Source: Loripinus fragilis
Lineage: Eukaryota > Mollusca > Bivalvia > Lucinida > Lucinidae
NCBI GenBank assembly: GCA_964019695.1
Contig: OZ026515.1
Coordinates: forward strand, 36,968,994 to 37,032,993
DNA: 64,000 bases
Direction: 5' to 3'
The position numbers and the translations under genes were made by a program. Below are positions 13,683 to 26,830 of the stretch, piece by piece; position 1 is the stretch's first letter, and each line of letters begins with the position of its first letter. The notes beneath the pieces are model-generated. The model saw only the letters and a list, made by a program, of their open reading frames with translations. It was not told the DNA's origin and made no database searches.

Positions 13683-14101
13683 AAAATAAATAAAACAAAC
13701 AAATTTTTAACTAAGACAGATTAAATGATATTGAAAAGGAAAAAGTATGATTCAAGTAACAATATATATCAGGTATTCCAAAAAAAAATCCAAGAAGTGC
13801 AGTGGCTCAGTAGGAGAGTGACTGACTTGAGGTCGCTGGTCCGAGCCTCACCAGATGCAGTATGTTTTGTCCTTGAGCAAGACAATTAATCTTGTGCTTA
13901 GTACTGGTTCTACCCAGGAAACGTCCAGACATGACTGAAAAGTTGTTGACAAGGAGAAAGTTTCAACTAAAAAAAATAAAAAAGCATCACATCAAAAAAA
14001 TAAAACATAAAAAATGAAAAAATCAGCGAATAAAATTATGCATCAGTCAGGGAAAAAAATTATAATAATATGTCAAAAAGGAGTCCCTCAGAAATGGAGA
14101 G

Positions 14102-17100
14102 ATCCTACAAAATTTTACAACAGCAGACTCTGTTTCATTGAGTCTGTTCATGAGAATTACCAATGGAAAGCACACCAGCCTCCCAAGGCCCCCAGCATGG
14201 GGGTCATATTGGTTAAAATCCTTGTTATTCTGATGAAAAAATCAAACAATAATATTTACTAAAAAAATTGAAAAAATGTCTTAGGTCCCTTTGACCAAAG
14301 TGCCTATATACATATGAGAAATTTGATGAAATATTTTGTCGCAGAAGTAACAGTGTATTTTTTTCCACTGGGACAGAAAATCAATTCATAATTGCTCAAC
14401 AATTTGAGAAAAGTGCACAAAATTAATCAGGCAGTTGGTTCCTTGTATGAACACAAGGATGCAGGAAGAACTCACAGGTTCCATAACTTAATTTTACTCA
14501 AACAGTTACAATCAACACTACACTATGCTGATGACAAACGACACTTGGGTTTACATAGTTGTTCAACTTTAAACTTCATGTTATGTTCTGAATCTAATCT
14601 GATCTCAGAATTACTATAATTAACCCTATTGCACTCAGGATTGACCAATTTCTATGCCAGTGTGACCTTCTGAGTGCAATAGGGGTGATGTTTTAGAATG
14701 ATGCACATTTACTAAATGCCCTTTATTATAGATGGTAACAGCCTGTTACTAATAATATAGATAGCATAGAGAAATATGGATTATCTTCTAAGTTAAAATA
14801 AGCAATTAATTTATATGGTCATGAGAAAAGGATATATAGGATAAGAAAGCATATTTAGAAGGCTAGAAAAGCATGTTTCAGGAATCACTGAAAGCCTACA
14901 ATGCACACAGTTCTATAGTTATGACACTTGAAGGATCTTGCACAAAATATGAAGAAACAGCATACCAAGGTTGATACATTAAGACAATCTTTTTTCAAAG
15001 TAAAATTTAAAATATTTTCTTACCCATGTTTAGGGTACTCAAAAGAACTGTCTCACTGACATGACTCTTTTGAGTAGCTATAGGATGTTTTTGGTTGAGG
15101 AGTAAGAAAATTAAATTTTGATTACAAACTTTTTAGAGAAGCTTCTTCACTTTTAGCCCTTTACTCCACTGGCAATTATTTTGTATGCTCAATTTTCCAT
15201 ATTTTCAACAAAGGCGTCAAAATGTGTTAATATGGAGTATAGGGTTAAACAACATTTATCCTGATTACCACCATGCATATCAAGAAGCATTCTTCACTGT
15301 TAATAACTTTTATCCTTCTGAAACACATCTATTATGAGGAAACCAATCTTCAATCTTGTCTAAGACATTGGAACTTCAGTGTAAGGAAGCTGTTAAGAGA
15401 AAACAATTAAATGAACTTGTCTAAGACATTAATGCCGTAAGGATCAGCTGTTGAAGAGGACACAATTCTATGAACTTGTCCAATTGTCCAAGACATTGAT
15501 AGTGTAACAATCAGCTGTTGAAAAGAAACAGTTCTATGAACTTGTCTAAGACATTCATTTTGTAAGGATCAGCTGTTGAAAAGATGCAGTTTTGCTAACT
15601 TGTCCAAGACATTGATAATGTAAGGATCAGATATTCAAAAGAAGCAGTTCTATGAACTTGTCAAAGGCATTGTTAATTAATGATCACCTGTTGAGAAGAA
15701 CCCAACAACAAAATATATGCTTTGGATGAGAAAAAAGTAAAGTAATTTTCAGGAACACACTGTTATCTGCAGGCCTGGTAATTTGAAGAGTAACTAAGCA
15801 AGAAATTCAATGCTGTACAAATGAAACCAAAAAGTATTTATGTGTAAGGAATAAATATAGTACAGCTTAATCGAAACAGTAATGAATAGAGAATTTCTGA
15901 TGTGGTACCTCCTGCTAAGAATACTTAAGGGAGAAATTGAAATGTGGTAATAGGTAAAATGACTCGAACTTGTGCAAGAAATTCAAAACGTAGTGCAACT
16001 TCAACTGAGTTAGACAACAAATGCCCTGATCAGCTTAGTCTTTTAGTTAAGAAGACAGCAGTCTGTAGGATAACTCAAATTCCGCAAGCAGAATCTTTTG
16101 ACCTTGAAGTGTGTCCTCGAGTCTGCGATGCTGATTCATGCACTGAGGGGAACATTTGAATGAAGTTTAACGAAAATCATTCAAAGGGGATATAATGAGC
16201 CAACACAAAATTGAAGGGAAAATACCATTACCTTGAAGTATAGCCTTGACCTTGAGTCTACCTGCCAAGGGGCAACACACATACCATCTTACTGATAGGA
16301 TTATTTGTGATGATAATCACTCAACGGGTTCAGGAAATATGGAGCAGACATGATAGTAGTAGACTGATAGACTGATGATTTGACTGACACACAAAATCTC
16401 CCATCTGCTTTGCGACAGCTGATTAATTTACTGACTTAAGATCTATGACTTTCCCATTAGCTGGCCTAACAAGGCTTGATGATTTTGAATGAACTCAATG
16501 GACTTACTTTAGCAAATGTGCAATGTTGCATTCATGAAATAACCATAAACAGGAACAGTCTATATACAGTTTGCAACAGTATTTACCAGCACACCCCTCA
16601 AATTGTGTTTTTATGAATTGATTTATCTGTCAATATTCTGCAATCTCAAGTGTATGTGAATGATCATTATATCCATCAAATACTCATTGTATTCTTTTGA
16701 ACAACAAGGTTATTTAAGAACCTAACTTTTAAAATTTAAAACAATTATTATTTATACAATCAAATGAAAGAAAAATAAAGAAAAAAAATAAATAAAACAA
16801 ACAAATTTTTAACTAAGACAGATTAAATGATATTGAAAAGGAAAAAGTATGATTCAAGTAACAATATATATCAGGTATTCCAAAAAAAAATCCAAGAAGT
16901 GCAGTGGCTCAGTAGGAGAGTGACTGACTTGAGGTCGCTGGTCCGAGCCTCACCAGATGCAGTATGTTTTGTCCTTGAGCAAGACAATTAATCTTGTGCT
17001 TAGTACTGGTTCTACCCAGGAAACGTCCAGACATGACTGAAAAGTTGTTGACAAGGAGAAAGTTTCAACTAAAAAAAATAAAAAAGCATCACATCAAAAA

Positions 17101-17203
17101 AATAAAACATAAAAAATGAAAAAATCAGCGAATAAAATTATGCATCAGTCAGGGAAAAAAATTATAATAATATGTCAAAAAGGAGTCCCTCAGAAATGGA
17201 GAG
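14102..17203. repeat. Macrosatellite unit 5, close copy of unit 1
   Basis: Matches unit 1 at a constant offset of 14101 with very few differences seen: aatcgaaacag near 15869 against aatctaaacag near 1768, and one extra G near 16147. It shares unit 1's private 8-bp minisatellite duplication. Confidence 0.95.
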
Positions 17204-20200
17204 ATCCTACAAAATTTTACAACAGCAGACTCTGTTTCATTGAGTCTGTTCATGAGAATTACCAATGGAAAGCACACCAGCCTCCCAAGGCCCCCAGCAT
17301 GGGGGTCATATTGGTTAAAATCATTGTTATTCTGATGAAAAAATCAAACAATAATATTTACTAAAAAAATTGAAAAAATGTCTTAGGTCCCTTTGACCAA
17401 AGTGCCTATATACATATGAGAAATTTGATGAAATATTTTGTCGCAGAAGTAACAGTGTATTTTTTTCCACTGGGACAGAAAATCAATTCATAATTGCTCA
17501 ACAATTTGAGAAAAGTGCACAAAATTAATCAGGCAGTTGGTTCCTTGTATGAACACAAGGATGCAGGAAGAACTCACAGGTTCCATAACTTAATTTTACT
17601 CAAACAGTTACAATCAACACTACACTATGCTGATGACAAACGACACTTGGGTTTACATAGTTGTTCAACTTTAAACTTCATGTTATGTTCTGAATCTAAT
17701 CTGATCTCAGAATTACTATAATTAACCCTATTGCACTCAGGATTGACCAATTTCTATGCCAGTGTGACCTTCTGAGTGCAATAGGGGTGATGTTTTAGAA
17801 TGATGCACATTTACTAAATGCCCTTTATTATAGATGGTAACAGCCTGTTACTAATAATATAGATAGCATAGAGAAATATGGATTATCTTCTAAGTTAAAA
17901 TAAGCAATTAATTTATATGGTCATGAGAAAAGGATATATAGGATAAGAAAGCATATTTAGAAGGCTAGAAAAGCATGTTTCAGGAATCACTGAAAGCCTA
18001 CAATGCACACAGTTCTATAGTTATGACACTTGAAGGATCTTGCACAAAATATGAAGAAACAGCATACCAAGGTTGATACATAAAGACAATCTTTTTTCAA
18101 AGTAAAATTTAAAATATTTTCTTACCCATGTTTAGGGTACTCAAAAGAACTGTCTCACTGACATGACTCTTTTGAGTAGCTATAGGATGTTTTTGGTTGA
18201 GGAGTAAGAAAATTAAATTTTGATTACAAACTTTTTAGAGAAGCTTCTTCACTTTTAGCCCTTTACTCCACTGGCAATTATTTTGTATGCTCAATTTTCC
18301 ATATTTTCAACAAAGGCGTCAAAATGTGTTAATATGGAGTATAGGGTTAAACAACATTTATCCTGATTACCACCATGCATATCAAGAAGCATTCTTCACT
18401 GTTAATAACTTTTATCCTTCTGAAACACATCTATTATGAGGAAACCAATCTTCAATCTTGTCTAAGACATTGGAACTTCAGTGTAAGGAAGCTGTTAAGA
18501 GAAAACAATTAAATGAACTTGTCTAAGACATTAATGCCGTAAGGATCAGCTGTTGAAGAGGACACAATTCTATGAACTTGTCCAAGACATTGATAGTGTA
18601 ACAATCAGCTGTTGAAAAGAAACAGTTCTATGAACTTGTCTAAGACATTCATTTTGTAAGGATCAGCTGTTGAAAAGATGCAGTTTTGCTAACTTGTCCA
18701 AGACATTGATAATGTAAGGATCAGATGTTTAAAAGAAGCAGTTCTATGAACTTGTCAAAGGCATTGTTAATTAATGATCACCTGTTGAGAAGAACCCAAC
18801 AACAAATATATGCTTTGGATGAGAAAAAAGTAAAGTAATTTTCAGGAACACACTGTTATCTGCAGGCCTGGTAATTTGAAGAGTACCTAAGCAAGAAATT
18901 CAATGCTGTACAAATAAAACCAAAAAGTACTTATGTGTAAGGAATAAATATAGTACAGCTTAATCTAAACAGTAATGAATAGAGAATTTCTGATGTGGTA
19001 CCTCCTGCTAAGAATACTTAAGGGAGAAATTGAAATGTGGTAATAGGTAAAATGACTCGAACTTGTGCAAGAAATTCAAAACTTAGTGCAACTTCAACTG
19101 AGTTAGACAACAAATGCCCTGATCAGCTTAGTCTTTTAGTTAAGAAGACAGCAGTCTGTAGGATAACTCAAATTCCGCAAGCAGAATCTTTTGACCTTGA
19201 AGTGTGTCCTCGAGTCTGCGATGCTGATTCATGCACTGAGGGGAACATTTGAATGAAGTTTAACGAAAATCATTCAAAGGGGATATAATGAGCCAACACA
19301 AAATTGAAGGGAAAATACCATTACCTTGAAGTATAGCCTTGACCTTGAGTCTACCTGCCAAGGGGCAACACACATACCATCTTACTGATAGGATTATTTG
19401 TGATGATAATCACTCAAAGGGTTCAGGAAATATGGAGCAGACATGATAGTAGTAGACTGATAGACTGATGATTTGACTGACACACAAAATCTCCCATCTG
19501 CTTTGCGACAGCTGATTAATTTACTGACTTAAGATCTATGACTTTCCCATTAGCTGGCCTAACAAGGCTTGATGATTTTGAATGAACTCAATGGACTTAC
19601 TTTAGCAAATGTGCAATGTTGCATTCATGAAATAACCATAAACAGGAACAGTCTATATACAGTTTGCAACAGTATTTACCAGCACACCCCTCAAATTGTG
19701 TTTTTATGAATTGATTTATCTGTCAATATTCTGCAATCTCAAGTGTATGTGAATGATCATTATATCCATCAAATACTCATTGTATTCTTTTGAACAACAA
19801 GGTTATTTAAGAACCTAACTTTTAAAATTTAAAACAATTATTATTTATACAATTAAATGAAAGAAAAATAAAGAAAAAAAAAATAAAACAAACAAATTTT
19901 TAACTAAGACAGATTAAATGATATTGAAAAGGAAAAAGTATGATTCAAGTAACAATATATATCAGGTATTCCAAAAAAAAAATCCAAGAAGTGCAGTGGC
20001 TCAGTAGGAGAGTGACTGACTTGAGGTCGCTGGCCCGAGCCTCACCAGATGCAGTATGTTTTGTCCTTGAGCAAGACAATTAATCTTGTGCTTAGTACTG
20101 GTTCTACCCAGGAAACGTCCAGACATGACTGAAAAGTTGTTGACAAGGAGAAAGTTTCAACTAAAAAAAATAAAAAAGCATCACATCAAAAAAATAAAAC

Positions 20201-20295
20201 ATAAAAAATGAAAAAATCAGCGAATAAAATTATGCATCAGTCAGGGAAAAAAATTATAATAATATGTCAAAAAGGAGTCCCTCAGAAATGGAGAG
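17204..20295. repeat. Macrosatellite unit 6, mosaic of units 2 and 1
   Basis: The first two thirds carry unit-2 variants (aaatcattgtt, gatacataaagac, caaataaaacc, aaacttagtgc). From about 19305 on it carries unit-1/5 variants (gggaaaataccattacc). The switch is consistent with unequal crossing over or gene conversion within the array. Confidence 0.9.
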
Positions 20296-22295
20296 ATCCT
20301 ACAAAATTTTACAACAGCAGACTCTGTTTCATTGAGTCTGTTCATGAGAATTACCAATGGAAAGCACACCAGCCTCCCAAGGCCCCCAGCATGGGGGTCA
20401 TATTGGTTAAAATCCTTGTTATTCTGATGAAAAAATCAAACAATAATATTTACTAAAAAAATTGAAAAAAAAATGTCTTAGGTCCCTTTGACCAAAGCGC
20501 CTATATACATATGAGAAATTTGATGAAATATTTTGTCGCAGAAGTAACAGTGTATTTTTTTCCACTGGGACAGAAAATCAATTCATAATTGCTCAACAAT
20601 TTGAGAAAAGTGCACAAAATTAATCAGGCAGTTGGTTCCTTGTATGAACACAAGGATGCAGGAAGAACTCACAGGTTCCATAACTTAATTTTACTCAAAC
20701 AGTTACAATCAGCACTACACTATGCTGATGACAAATGACACTTGGGTTTACATAGTTGTTCAACTTTAAACTTCATGTTATGTTCTGAATCTAATCTGAT
20801 CTCAGAATTACTATAATTAACCCTATTGCACTCAGGATTGACCAATTTCTAAACCAGTGTGACCTTCTGAGTGCAATAGGGGTGATGTTTTAGAATGATG
20901 CACATTTACTAAATGCCCTTTATTATAGATGGTAACAGCCTGTTACTAATAATATAGATAGCATAGAGAAATATGGATTATCTTCTAAGTTAAAATAAGC
21001 AATTAATTTATATGGTCATGAGAAAAGGATATATAGGATAAGAAAGCATATTTAGAAGGCTAGAAAAGCATGTTTCAGGAATCACTGAAAGCCTACAATG
21101 CACACAGTTCTATAGTTATGACACTTGAAGGATCTTGCACAAAATATGAAGAAACAGCATACCAAGGTTGATACATTAAGACAATCTTTTTTCAAAGTAA
21201 AATTTAAAATATTTTCTTACCCATGTTTAGGGTACTCAAAAGAACTGTCTCACTGACATGTCTCTTTTGAGTAGCTATAGGATGTTTTTGGTTGAGGAGT
21301 AAGAAAATTAAATTTTGATTACAAACTTTTTAGAGAAGCTTCATCACTTTTAGCCCTTTACTCCACTGGCTATTATTTTGTATGCTCAATTTTCCATATT
21401 TTCAACAAAGGCGTCAAAATGTGTTAATATGGCGTATAGGGTTAAACAACATTTATCCTGATTACCACCATGCATATCAAGAAGCATTCTTCACTGTTAA
21501 TAACTTTTATCCTTCTGAAACACATCTATTATGAGGAAACCAATCTTCAATCTTGTCTAAGACATTGGAACTTCAGTGTAAGGAAGCTGTTAAGAGAAAA
21601 CAATTAAATGAACTTGTCTAAGACATTAATGCCGTAAGGATCAGCTGTTGAAGAGGACACAATTCTATGAACTTGTCCAAGACATTGATAGTGTAACAAT
21701 CAGCTGTTGAAAAGAAACAGTTCTATGAACTTGTCTAAGACATTCATTTTGTAAGGATCAGCTGTTGAAAAGATGCAGTTTTGCTAACTTGTCCAAGACA
21801 TTGATAATGTAAGGATCAGATGTTTAAAAGAAGCAGTTCTATGAACTTGTCAAAGGCATTGTTAGTTAATGATCACCTGTTGAGAAGAACCCAACAACAA
21901 AATATATGCTTTGGATGAGAAAAAAGTAAAGTAATTTTCAGGAACACACTGTTATCTGCAGGCCTGGTAATTTGAAGAGTACCTAAGCAAGAAATTCAAT
22001 GCTGTACAAATGAAACCAAAAAGTACTTATGTGTAAGGAATAAATATAGTACAGCTTAATCTAAACAGTGATGAATAGAGAATTTCTGATGTGGTTCCTC
22101 CTGCTAAGAAGAATACTTAAGGGAGAAATAGAAATGTGGTAATAGGTAAAATGACTCAAACTTGTGCAAGAAATTCAAAACGTAGTGCAACTTCAACTGA
22201 GTTAGACAATAAATGCCCTGATCAGCTTAGTCTTTTAGTTAAGAAGACAGCAGTCTGTAGGATAACTCAAATTCCCCAAGCAGAATCTTTTGAAG
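20296..22295. repeat. Macrosatellite unit 7, left part
   Basis: About 2.0 kb of a unit, cut at 22295 by the large inverted-repeat element and resumed at 27247. One shared open frame is broken here by acaaatga near 20732, and a 6-bp loss between ttga repeats lies next to the insertion point near 22291. Confidence 0.93.
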
Positions 22296-22309
22296 TACCC
22301 TTGCGAAAA

Positions 22310-22960
22310 ATAACCAGCTTTTCTACAGCTTCTGCGCAGCTTTCAAAGCTTCGCAGAAGCTTCGTAAAAGCTAGCGGTATTGGCACCTGCGTATTTAGCT
22401 GCAGAAACGCAGCTTTTACGCAGAGCTGAAGAAAAGCCGGCTTTAACGCAGCTTTAACGAAGAGCTGTAGAAAAGCCGGCTTTTACGCAGCTTTTGCGAA
22501 GCTTTAACGCAGCTTTAGCCTAGACTCACTAAAAGCTGCGTTAAAGCTTCGCAAAAGCTGCGTAAACGCAGCTTTTATGCAGGTGCCAATACCGCTAGCT
22601 TTTACGAAGCTCTAGCGCAGCTTTTACACAGCTTCAAGTAAAAGCTGCGTAAAAGCTGCGTTTTACGCAGCTTCAAGTGAAAGCTGCGTTTACGCAGTTT
22701 TTACGCAGATGCCAATACCGCTAGCTTTTACGAAGCTCTAACGCAGCTTTTCTGCAGCTTTTATCAAAAAGCTGCGTAAAAGCTGCGTTTCTGCAGCTTC
22801 AAATGAAAGCTGCGTAAAAGCTGCGTTTCTGCAGCTTCCATCAAAGCTGCGTAAAAGCTGCAGAAACGCAGCTTTTATTTAATGCTGCGTTAAAGCTGCG
22901 TTTCTAATGCTTGATAAACAAACCTGCGTAAAAGCTGCGTATCTGCCAGAAACCTGCGTC
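22310..22960. repeat. Left subterminal array of AGCTTTTACGC/GCGTAAAAGCT motifs
   Basis: An 11-bp motif and its reverse complement recur dozens of times with variants (tttct, ccgg). A longer block, ggtattggcacctgcg with its inverse caggtgccaataccgctagc, occurs at about 22375, 22580 and 22709, so the region is itself folded. It resembles arrays of transposase-binding sites. Confidence 0.8.
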
Positions 22961-23256
22961 TTTAAAAAGTTCTGGATGTGGCCAAAAAATTGGTCAAAAC
23001 AAAGGCTTATAAGCATATAGTAGTCTAATGACTCCTGGTCTTTACTTTATGAATATCATAAATATGCACTGGTCTTGTGTAAATGAGTAAGGCCAAGATA
23101 TGAAAAATACATTATTCATAACAGTAAAGCCTGTAATGTTAAACAGCATCACATGTCCAAATTACCGAAGGTTGAAAAATCATTAGCAACTCTTAGACGT
23201 ATAATCTGCTCTGTGTCTTTGTAAGTTCGAAACATATTTTCCAATGGATCATTGTA

Positions 23257-23746
23257 CCGTAGGCAGGCTTTCAAGTGGGCCCTACTTTTCCTATTTTTCC
23301 TACTTTTCCCTACTTTTTTGATCTGCTCCTACTTTTCCCTACTTTTTCATGAAAATGCCCTACTATCCCTACTTTTCACTCTAAAATGTCATTTACAAGT
23401 AAAAATCCAGAAATTTTTCCTCGCTCGCTTCGCTCCCTCGGTTTTTATAAATTAACTTTTATGGTTATTCAGGGAGCGCGCTGCTTAACACCTAAAATTT
23501 TAATGTTTAACCTAAAAGTCTCTCTGTTTGGCTAGTACTATTGTCACAGGTATTATCCTGCTCATTTAATTTGAAATTACTTATTCCAAACAACTCGTTG
23601 TAATGAATTTTATATTTGGAAAAGCCCTACTATCCCTACTTTTTACACCGATTTTTCCCTACTTTTTCACTACTTTTTCCAAATTTTTATCCCTACTTTT
23701 TCCCTTCTTTTCTGTTGATGGGCACTTGAAAGCCTGCGTAGGAGGT
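23257..23746. mobile_element. Foldback element with CTACTTTTTCC-rich interior
   Basis: GCAGGCTTTCAAGTGGGCCC near 23261 is matched in inverted orientation by GGGCACTTGAAAGCCTGC near 23719. The interior is strongly strand-biased, with many ccctactttttcc repeats. The resulting leucine/phenylalanine-rich frames are compositional artefacts. Confidence 0.55.
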
Positions 23747-23924
23747 TCAAGGTGTTTCATCATGGCCCGTAATAGCTCAACTAGGTCACTAAGGTGCATC
23801 ATGTGATTATACTGTCACCTGGCAGCAGTTCCTTGCACTCTGGTACTTCAAGTTTGACACCTCCCTTACCTTTTATTGGTTGCAACTCAAAGTTTTGCTT
23901 TGTGGTCACATACAATAGTTATGG

Positions 23925-24200
23925 ACATGTTGTGAATCTCACTGATGGTCAATTAACCTAGTACATGTATAACCACACCTGTTTTCCTGTACGAGCTTAG
24001 AATAAGGGACTTAAACCAGTACTCGTGTGCACATACTTTGGCTTATGACAATAGCCCTTCTTGAATCAGCGGGAGGAGAATGACCTGTCCTATGAAAATT
24101 TTTCATGATCAAACACCACCAAAGTATGGATCGAGACGAGGATTGAACTCGCAACCCCTAGATCAGCGATCTGAATCCCTAAAAATTACGCTCTGGGTCC
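23925..24200 (-). mobile_element. tRNA-derived SINE, minus copy 1
   Basis: Read on the minus strand the head holds GAGTTCAATCC (B-box-like, at 24143-24153), followed by a body shared with the copies at 24205-24490, 24580-24850 and 48965-49150 (gaagggyt-gttgtcagttataag; gtgtggtta). It is more diverged than those copies. Confidence 0.65.
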
Positions 24201-24204
24201 AGCA

Positions 24205-24490
24205 ATTGTTGGTTGTTTTGATGTTTATGTCCTAGTCAACAGCTATGATCATGTCAATGATGTCGAGGCAGTCAGTTCACTACATTGTAACCACACTTTT
24301 TTCCTGGGCAAGCTTGACTTAAATTGGTCAACCAGTACTTCGTGCAAATACTTTCCCTTATAACTGACAACAACCCTTCATGAATCAGCAGAGGAAAGAG
24401 AATGACAGTAGAATTTATTTCACAATCAATCTCCCCGGAAGTATGGCACCAGGCAGGGGTCGTACTTGCGACCCCTGGACCGCCAGACAG
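24205..24490 (-). mobile_element. tRNA-derived SINE, minus copy 2
   Basis: Same family as its neighbours, with its 3' end near 24211 (minus reading: catagctgttgactaggacataaacatcaaaac, in part). The plus copy at 24580-24850 ends with the same module. The head near 24450-24490 contains gcgacccctggaccgcc. Confidence 0.65.
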
Positions 24491-24496
24491 ACTCGC

Positions 24497-24575
24497 ATAC
24501 TGGGACACACAGCAGTCGTTAAAATGTCTGGTAACATACTGGGACGCACAGCAGTCGTTAAAATATCTGGTAGCA
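24497..24575. repeat. 40-bp tandem duplication
   Basis: catactgggacacacagcag... occurs twice in direct tandem (about 24497 and 24536) between two SINE copies of opposite orientation. It creates spurious open frames. Confidence 0.8.
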
Positions 24576-24579
24576 GATA

Positions 24580-24850
24580 TGTGTCTGACTGCAGATCCAG
24601 AGTTCGCGAGTTTGATCCAGGCCCGGTCCCATACTTTCAGGGAGATTGCAGATCATGGAATATTAATTTCTACGACCATTCTCTCCCTTCCACTGATTTA
24701 AGAAGGGTTTGTTATCAGTTTCAAGCTAAAGAGTATGTGCAGGAAGTACTGGTTAACTGCTAAGCCAAGCTTGCTCAGTAAATAAGGTGTGGTTAGGTTA
24801 ACTGATCCTCCCGACATGACCATAGCTGTTGACTGGGACATAAAGAGCCA
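24580..24850 (+). mobile_element. tRNA-derived SINE, plus copy
   Basis: B-box-like gagtttgatcc near 24608, then cccggtcccatac, the shared body ttccactgatttaagaaggg and the tail gttgactgggacataaagag near 24827-24846. A close relative lies at 48965-49150. Confidence 0.7.
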
Positions 24851-25770
24851 AACCAAACAAAACCAAATACACTATACGACCCAAAGAACATATTTGAACG
24901 AAGGGAGTACCACTTCATTTCTTGTGAATCCACAGGAAGCAGTCATTACAAAAGATAGCATTGCTACTGGTTCCTCTAAGACGGGATGCACATATGTCGA
25001 TCCTATAGCCCGCCTTTGTTTCCATCTTTCAAGCAGACAAGAAGTCTTTCTCCAATTGTTCCCAATGCTAACCTGTCTCAATCTGCATTAGCAGGACCCA
25101 AAGACAAATCTAGCATGTAAGCAAATGATAACAGCATAATAATCTAGCAAATTTTGAGTGATGTTGAAATACCTGCGCTTACTTTTTTTTTTATAAAAGA
25201 CAATACTTGTTTCTAAAACAACATCTGTCTGTAAACATTTAATTTTCTCATAGAAATATAACTCATTGTGCTAATGAATATATTAATGTTACTTATCCTT
25301 TATATCATAGCATTAGATAACTTACTATTGTTGTTTAAGGGAAATATACATGCATACCCCACCCACTGAATCTAGCTTGATTAGAAAATATTTTTTTTAT
25401 CCATTTATTAACTAACTAGTCACACTTTTTTTACACTCACTTTTTCTAGAAACTGGATTTTATTGTGTCCTTCAAAGAAAGCATGTGTAGGTTGGTCAGC
25501 AGGTGAAGGTTCAATTGTTGTTTTGGTTTAATCTGTTGTTGTACAGCCATATTAGAAATTCAAATTTTTCCAACTAAGGGATAAACTCCAACTACTTGAA
25601 ATCAACTCCCCAGCGGTGTACCACTCCAAATCAAACTCCCCACTGGTTCAGGAACCTTTAAAAACTATTTCTACTGAAAGGAAGTTGCCACTGTTGGGGA
25701 GTTTGACTCCAAATAGATTACACCCTTTAGAAATCTGTATTTTAGCTGCAATGCTGAATATATGTTTACC
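24851..25770. other. Interior of the 4.9-kb element without recognised features
   Basis: AT-rich sequence. Two small frames at 24789-25091 have no support from composition or conservation that I can see. A ctccccactg / gttggggagttt stretch near 25600-25700 is weakly self-inverse. Confidence 0.4.
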
Positions 25771-26290
25771 AGGTAGGTAGGTAGGTAGGTAGGTAGGTAG
25801 GTAGGTAGGTAGGTAGGTAGGTAGGTAGGTAGGTAGGTAGGTAGGTAGGTAGGTAGGTAGGTAGGTAGGTAGGTGGGTGGGTGGGTGGGTGGGTGGGTGG
25901 GTGGGTGGATGGATGGGGAGGTTGGGGAGGTTGGGTAGGTAGGTAGGTAGGTTGTGTGTATGGAGAGGGGGTGGGGGTCAGGTTGGGTGGGTGGGTAGGT
26001 ATAGGTAGATATATATAGGTAACTATTGGCAGGTAGGTATGGGGAGGGGTGAGGGTAGGTAGGTAGGTAGGTAGGTAGGTAGGTAGGTAGGTAGGTAGGT
26101 AGGTAGGTAGGTGGGTGGGTGGGTGGGTGGGTGGGTGGGTGGGTGGGTGGGTGGGTGGGTGGGAGGGAGGTGGGTAAGAGGAACGGAGGTGGATAGGTGG
26201 GTGGGTAAGAGGGAGGGAGGTGGATAGATGGGTGGGTGAGAGGAGGGCGGTGGGAGGGAGGGTGGTTAGGTTAGGGTAGGGTAGGATAGA
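25771..26290. repeat. Large GGTA / GGGT microsatellite
   Basis: About 390 bases of near-pure (GGTA)n turning into (GGGT)n, back to (GGTA)n and again to (GGGT)n, then about 130 bases of degenerate G-rich sequence. Long GGGT runs at about 25874-25908 and 26110-26165 are textbook G-quadruplex-forming patterns on the plus strand. The 176-codon Thr/Pro/Tyr frame on the minus strand is a product of the repeat. Confidence 0.95.
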
Positions 26291-26830
26291 TAGCATTGAG
26301 GGAGGGATTCTTGGTGGGATTGGGTAGTATGGCTGTTGGGGTCCTGGGTGGATGGATAGATACAGGTAGGTTTAAGTAAGCATTGGGTAGAGGTGAGGAG
26401 AGGGTAGGGTTGGGGGCATTTTAGGTGGGTGGGGATGTGGGTGGAGGTCTATATGGTCAGTTGGGTAGTAGAGTTTTCTGGGGATTTTCTTAAGTATTGA
26501 CAGCCTGAGTTGACAGCCATTTTCTTTTATTTCATTACAGTTTGTTAACTAATTTGGCTGTTTCCCTGTGCTGATGCATTGCATAGGTTGGCCCTTGCTT
26601 GTTGGTAATTTAGTCAAATAGAAGAATTTGCCAAGTTGGATATTAATTTGGCTGCCCAGGCTGATCAGTCTTGGCTTGGGGAACAAGTCAATCTATGGGT
26701 CTCATCACGAGAAACCATCTCTTCCAGGTTTCTTACCAAGTGAAACACAAACCAGTCTGCTTAGCTACAGAGACTAGCTAGATTACTGAAACAAAGCAAT
26801 CTCAGGTGAAGCAGGACAGTTAAAAAAGTT
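26291..26830. other. Interior sequence, nothing recognised
   Basis: G-rich decay of the microsatellite to about 26460, then AT-rich sequence with no convincing frame or repeat. Confidence 0.4.

Larger units (their letters stand above)
9292..14101. repeat. Macrosatellite unit 4, interrupted by a 1.7-kb insertion
   Basis: Without the insertion at 11969-13682 this is a unit of about 3.1 kb. The insertion splits the A-rich stretch of the unit, and flanking sequence resumes exactly where it left off. The unit has the variant gcgtatagg near 10425, also present in unit 7. Confidence 0.95.

Noticed and set aside
24380..24763. 127-codon and overlapping 99-codon plus-strand frames
   Set aside because: They lie across SINE copies and a 40-bp tandem duplication; no motif or splice logic.
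25766..26296. 176-codon Thr/Pro/Tyr-rich minus-strand frame
   Set aside because: It is a translation of the GGTA/GGGT microsatellite.
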